Of a stretch of DNA of 55,485 nt, positions 52,143 through 55,485 are shown piece by piece. A program made the position numbers and the translations under genes. A model generated the notes under the pieces. That model ran no database searches. It saw nothing but the letters and a program-made list of their open reading frames with translations, and had not been told where the DNA came from. Source of the DNA: Betaproteobacteria bacterium (GTDB lineage: Bacteria; Pseudomonadota; Gammaproteobacteria; Burkholderiales; Casimicrobiaceae); contig JADKEV010000030.1 of assembly GCA_016717855.1 (NCBI GenBank), positions 1 to 55,485 on the forward strand. Direction: 5' to 3'. Numbering within the stretch: position 1 is the first letter of the stretch; the number at the start of each line of letters is the position of its first letter.

Positions 52143-55100
52143 TTAGCCGGCGGCGATGCGCGCGTTGCGGAACATCCGCAGCCACGGCGAATCGCCGGTT
52201 GCGCCGCCGGCGTCCCACGCGCGCGGCCGCCAAGACATCTGCACGGTGCGGAACACGCGTTCGGGATGCGGCATCAGGATGGTGAAGCGGCCGTCCGCCG
52301 TCGTCAGGCTGGCGATGCCCCCCGGCGAACCATTTGGAATTGTGGGGGTACGCCTCGGTCGCGGCGCCCCGGGTGTCGACAAAGCGCCAGCACACGTTGG
52401 GCGCCGCCGCCGCGAGTTGCGCGGCGTCGCGGAACTCGGCGTAACCCTCGCCGTGCGCGGTGGCGACCGGAATCCGGCTGCCTTCCATCCCGGCGAAGAA
52501 CAGCGACGGCGACTTCCCGATCTCGACCATGGCGAGGCGGGCCTCGAACTGCTCGGAACGGTTGCGCACGAAATGCGGCCAGTGCGCGGTGCCCGGGATG
52601 ATCTCGTGCAGGTTGCTCATCATCTGGCAGCCGTTGCACACGCCCAGCGCGAACGTATCGGTGCGGGCGAAGAACGCTTCGAACTGGTCGCGCGCCCGGG
52701 CATTGAACAGGATCGACTTGGCCCAGCCCTCGCCGGCGCCCAGCACGTCGCCGTAGGAAAACCCGCCGCAGGCCGCGAACGCGGTGAAATCCGCGAGGCG
52801 CCACGCGGCCGGCGATGATGTCGCTCATGTGCACGTCGAACGCAGCGAAGCCCGCGCGGTCGAACGCCGCCGCCATCTCGACGTGGCCGTTGACCCCCTG
52901 CTCGCGCAGGATCGCGATCCGCGGCCGCGCCCCCGTCGCGATGAACGGCGCCGCGACGTCGTCGCGGTGGTCGAAGGACAGGACCGGCGACAAGCCGGGG
53001 TCGTCCTCATCCAGCAACCGGTCATGCTCCTGCTGCGCGGCGCCGGGATCGTCGCGCATCTGCTGGATCCGGTGTGTCACCGACGACCAGCAGCGATGCA
53101 GCGCGGCGCGCGGCTCGTCGAACAGGAGCGCGCCGCGTCCGCTGATCCGGATGCGGCCGTTAGTCGTGACGCTGCCCAGCTGATGCACCGGAATGCCCGG
53201 CAGCGCGGCGATCACCGCCGCGCAATCCGTGGCGCGGACCTGCACCAGCGCGCCCAGTTCTTCGGCGAACAGCACGGCCAGGGGATCCCCGTCGATCGCG
53301 CCGATGTCGAGTTCGAGCCCGCAGCGCGCGGCGAACGCCATCTCGCAGGCCGTCGCCAAGAGGCCGCCGTCGGAGCGGTCGTGGTAGGCCAGCAGCGTGC
53401 CGGTGCGATTGAGCGCCTGCACCGCGTCGAAGAAACGCCGCAGCCGGTCGGGATCGTCGAGGTCTGGCGCCGCGTCGCCGATCTGGCCGAAGGCTTGCGC
53501 CAGCGCCGACGCGCCCAGCCCGGTGGCGGCCGTTGCCCAAGTCGATCAACAGCAACTCGGTGCCGGGAACGTCGGTGCGCAGTTGCGGCGTCAGCGCCAG
53601 CCGCGCGTCGCGCACGGGCGCGAAGGCCGAGACGATCAGCGACAACGGGCCCACCACGGCCTTGTCGGCGCCGCCGTCGCGCCACGTCGTGCGCATCGAC
53701 AGCGAATCCTTGCCAACGGGAATCGACACGCCCAGCGCCGGGCACAACTCCAGGCCTACCGCGCGCACTGTGTCGAACAGCGCCGCGTCCTCGCCCGGAT
53801 AGCCCGCCGCCGCCATCCAGTTGGCCGAGAGCTTTACCAGCGCGAGCTCGCCCACGGGCGCGGCGGCCAGGTTGGTCAACGCTTCGCCTATCGCCATGCG
53901 TCCCGACGCCGGCGCATCGATCACCGCGATCGGCGAGCGTTCGCCCATCGCCATCGCCTCGCCGGCGTAGCCGTCGAAGTCGAGCAGCGTCACCGCGCAG
54001 TCGGCGACCGGCACCTGCCAGGGGCCCACCATCTGGTCGCGCGCGCAGAGGCCGCCCACCGTGCGGTCGCCGATGCTGACCAGGAAGGTCTTGTCCGCGA
54101 CCGCCGGAAACCGCAGAACACGGTACGCGGCCTCGCGCAGGGCGATGCTTCCGAAAGCGAGTGCCGGCAGCGCGCGCCGCAGCCGCCGCACGTCACGCAG
54201 CATCTTCGGCGGCTTGCCCAGCAGCACGGCGAGCGGCATGTCGACCGCATCGGCGCCGAAGTGTCGGTCGGTGACGCGCAACCGCCCGTCGGCGGTGGCC
54301 ACGCCGACCACCGCGAACGGGCACCGCTCGCGCTCGCAACACGCGCGGAAGGGGGCCAGATCCGCGGGAGCGATCGCGAGCACGTAGCGCTCCTGCGCTT
54401 CGTTGGACCAGATTTCGCGCGGCGACATGCCCGGTTCCTCGCTGGGGACGTCGCGCAATTCAAAAGTCGCTCCGGCGCCACCGCCGTGCGCGAGCTCGGG
54501 CAGCGCGTTCGACAGGCCGCCGGCGCCGACATCGTGTATCGACAGGATGGATTCGCGGCGCCTTGCTGCCAGCAGCGGTCGATCACCTCCTGCGCGCGGC
54601 GCTGCATTTCGGCGTTGCCGCGCTGCACCGAATCGAAGTCGAGGTCGGCCGCGTTGGCGCCGGTCGCCATGCTCGACGCGGCGCCGCCGCCCAAGCCGAT
54701 CAGCAGGCCGGGGCCGCCCAACTGGAGCAGCAGCGTGCCTGGCGGCAGCGGTTTTTTCAACGCGTGCGCGGCGGCGATGTTGCCGACGCCGCCGGCGATC
54801 ATGATGGGCTTGTGATAGCCGAAGGTCTCGGCGCCCACGCGCTGCTCGAACGTCCGGAAATAGCCCAGCAGGTTCGGCCGTCCGAACTCGTTGTTGAACG
54901 ACGCGGCGCCGATCGGGCCATCGAGCATGATCTGCAGCGCGGAAGCGATGCGCCCGGGCTTGCCGATCCAGTCCTCCTGCATTTCCCACGGCTGCGCGAA
55001 GCCCGGAATCCGCAGATGCGAAGTGGTGAACCCGGTCAGGCCCGCCTTCGGTTTCGAACCGGTGCCCGTCGCGCCTTCGTCGCGAATCTCGCCGCCCGCG

Positions 55101-55485
55101 CCGGTGGCGGCGCCCGGAAACGGCGAGATCGCCGTCGGATGGTTATGCGTCTCGACCTTCATCAGGATGTGCGTCAGGCCGGGATGGCGGCCGTACTCAT
55201 GGCCCGCACCGGGATGGAAGCGCTGCGCCGTCGCGCCCACCATGATGGACGCGTTGTCGACATACGCGAGCACCGTGCCCCCAGGCGCCATCTTGTGCGT
55301 GTGCTTGATCATCGCGAACAGCGATTGCGCCTGCGGCTCGCCGTCCACGACCCAGTCGGCGTTGAAGATCTTGTGCCGGCAATGCTCTGAGTTGGCCTGC
55401 GCGAACATCATCAATTCGACGTCGGTCGGATCGCGCCCCATCCGCGTGAAGTTGTCGGCGAGATAGTCGATCTCGTCGTCCGACA
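52143..55485 (-). CDS. purL: Phosphoribosylformylglycinamidine synthase PurL, partial at window end, four single-base frame breaks
   Basis: This is the large single-chain PurL that makes FGAM from FGAR, glutamine and ATP in purine synthesis. The window holds all but roughly the first 170 residues: NSEHCRHKIFNADW, KVETHNHPTAISPFPGAATG, ILSIHDVGAGGLSNALPEL, YHDRSDGGLLATACEMAFAA. The C-terminal glutamine amidotransferase domain follows (VNGHVEMAAAF, nucleophile Cys in GVCNGCQMM, LMPHPERVFR). Continuity requires four frame changes. One G is missing near 54549 (Asn-Pro-Ile), one base is extra at 53519-53521, one extra near 52801, and one extra at 52338-52341. Each repair restores family sequence exactly, so sequencing or assembly error is more likely than a dead gene. 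Confidence 0.93.

Overview
The window is GC-rich DNA from the chromosome of a betaproteobacterium. Support comes from three gene orders typical of that class: tig-clpP-clpX-lon-HU-tRNA-Val-tRNA-Asp-ppiD, smpB/ratA-rnfH, and mltG-tmk-holB-pilZ-tatD. The assignment rests on gene order and protein similarity recalled from memory, and the genus cannot be named.

Layout. 0.15-7.3 kb: two divergent genes for secreted beta-propeller proteins (Kelch type on the minus strand, RCC1 type on the plus strand), each with a DUF5648-like domain and each broken by several single-base frame changes. 7.4-8.1 kb: a PPK2 polyphosphate kinase. 8.2-12.3 kb: an accessory island. It begins with a relic of the katG 3' end fused to a short HEPN (Swt1-like) gene. 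It continues with an AbiEi/AbiEii type IV toxin-antitoxin operon whose promoter sits between two 19-bp inverted repeats, and ends with a divergent, badly frame-broken gene of unknown function. 12.4-16.1 kb: guaBA and a DUF4124 protein. 16.2-24.9 kb: the proteostasis block (ppiD, tRNA-Asp, tRNA-Val, HU, lon, clpX, clpP, tig, tRNA-Leu). 25.0-28.0 kb: hpnCDE, which makes squalene from farnesyl diphosphate. 28.2-30.8 kb: a membrane-fused spermidine-synthase-like protein, an unusual inverted repeat with a run of 13 G, and a VOC protein. 30.8-33.4 kb: smpB, ratA, rnfH, an NlpC/P60 peptidase and an exported ankyrin protein. 33.4-37.5 kb: tatD, pilZ, holB, tmk, mltG. 37.6-42.9 kb: type II secretion genes gspGHIJKLMN. 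43.0-45.5 kb: a DUF1624 membrane protein, yciB, bolA and a parvulin. 45.8-49.5 kb: tctBA and a gamma-glutamyltransferase-like enzyme. 49.5-52.1 kb: a lipoprotein, a yqjDEK-like set, a gamma-carbonic-anhydrase-like protein and a small lipoprotein. 52.1 kb to the end: purL, running off the window.

One theme cuts across the window. Single-base insertions and deletions break the reading frame in both propeller genes, the island genes, gspK, the parvulin gene and, four times, purL. purL is a conserved biosynthetic gene, so at least part of this is probably sequence or assembly error; genuine decay is likelier only for the katG relic and perhaps the 11.1-12.3 kb gene. The most interesting biology is the 8.2-11.1 kb segment: an AbiE-type nucleotidyltransferase operon followed on the same strand by a HEPN protein with an intact Rx4H motif, with a clearly readable operator-promoter.
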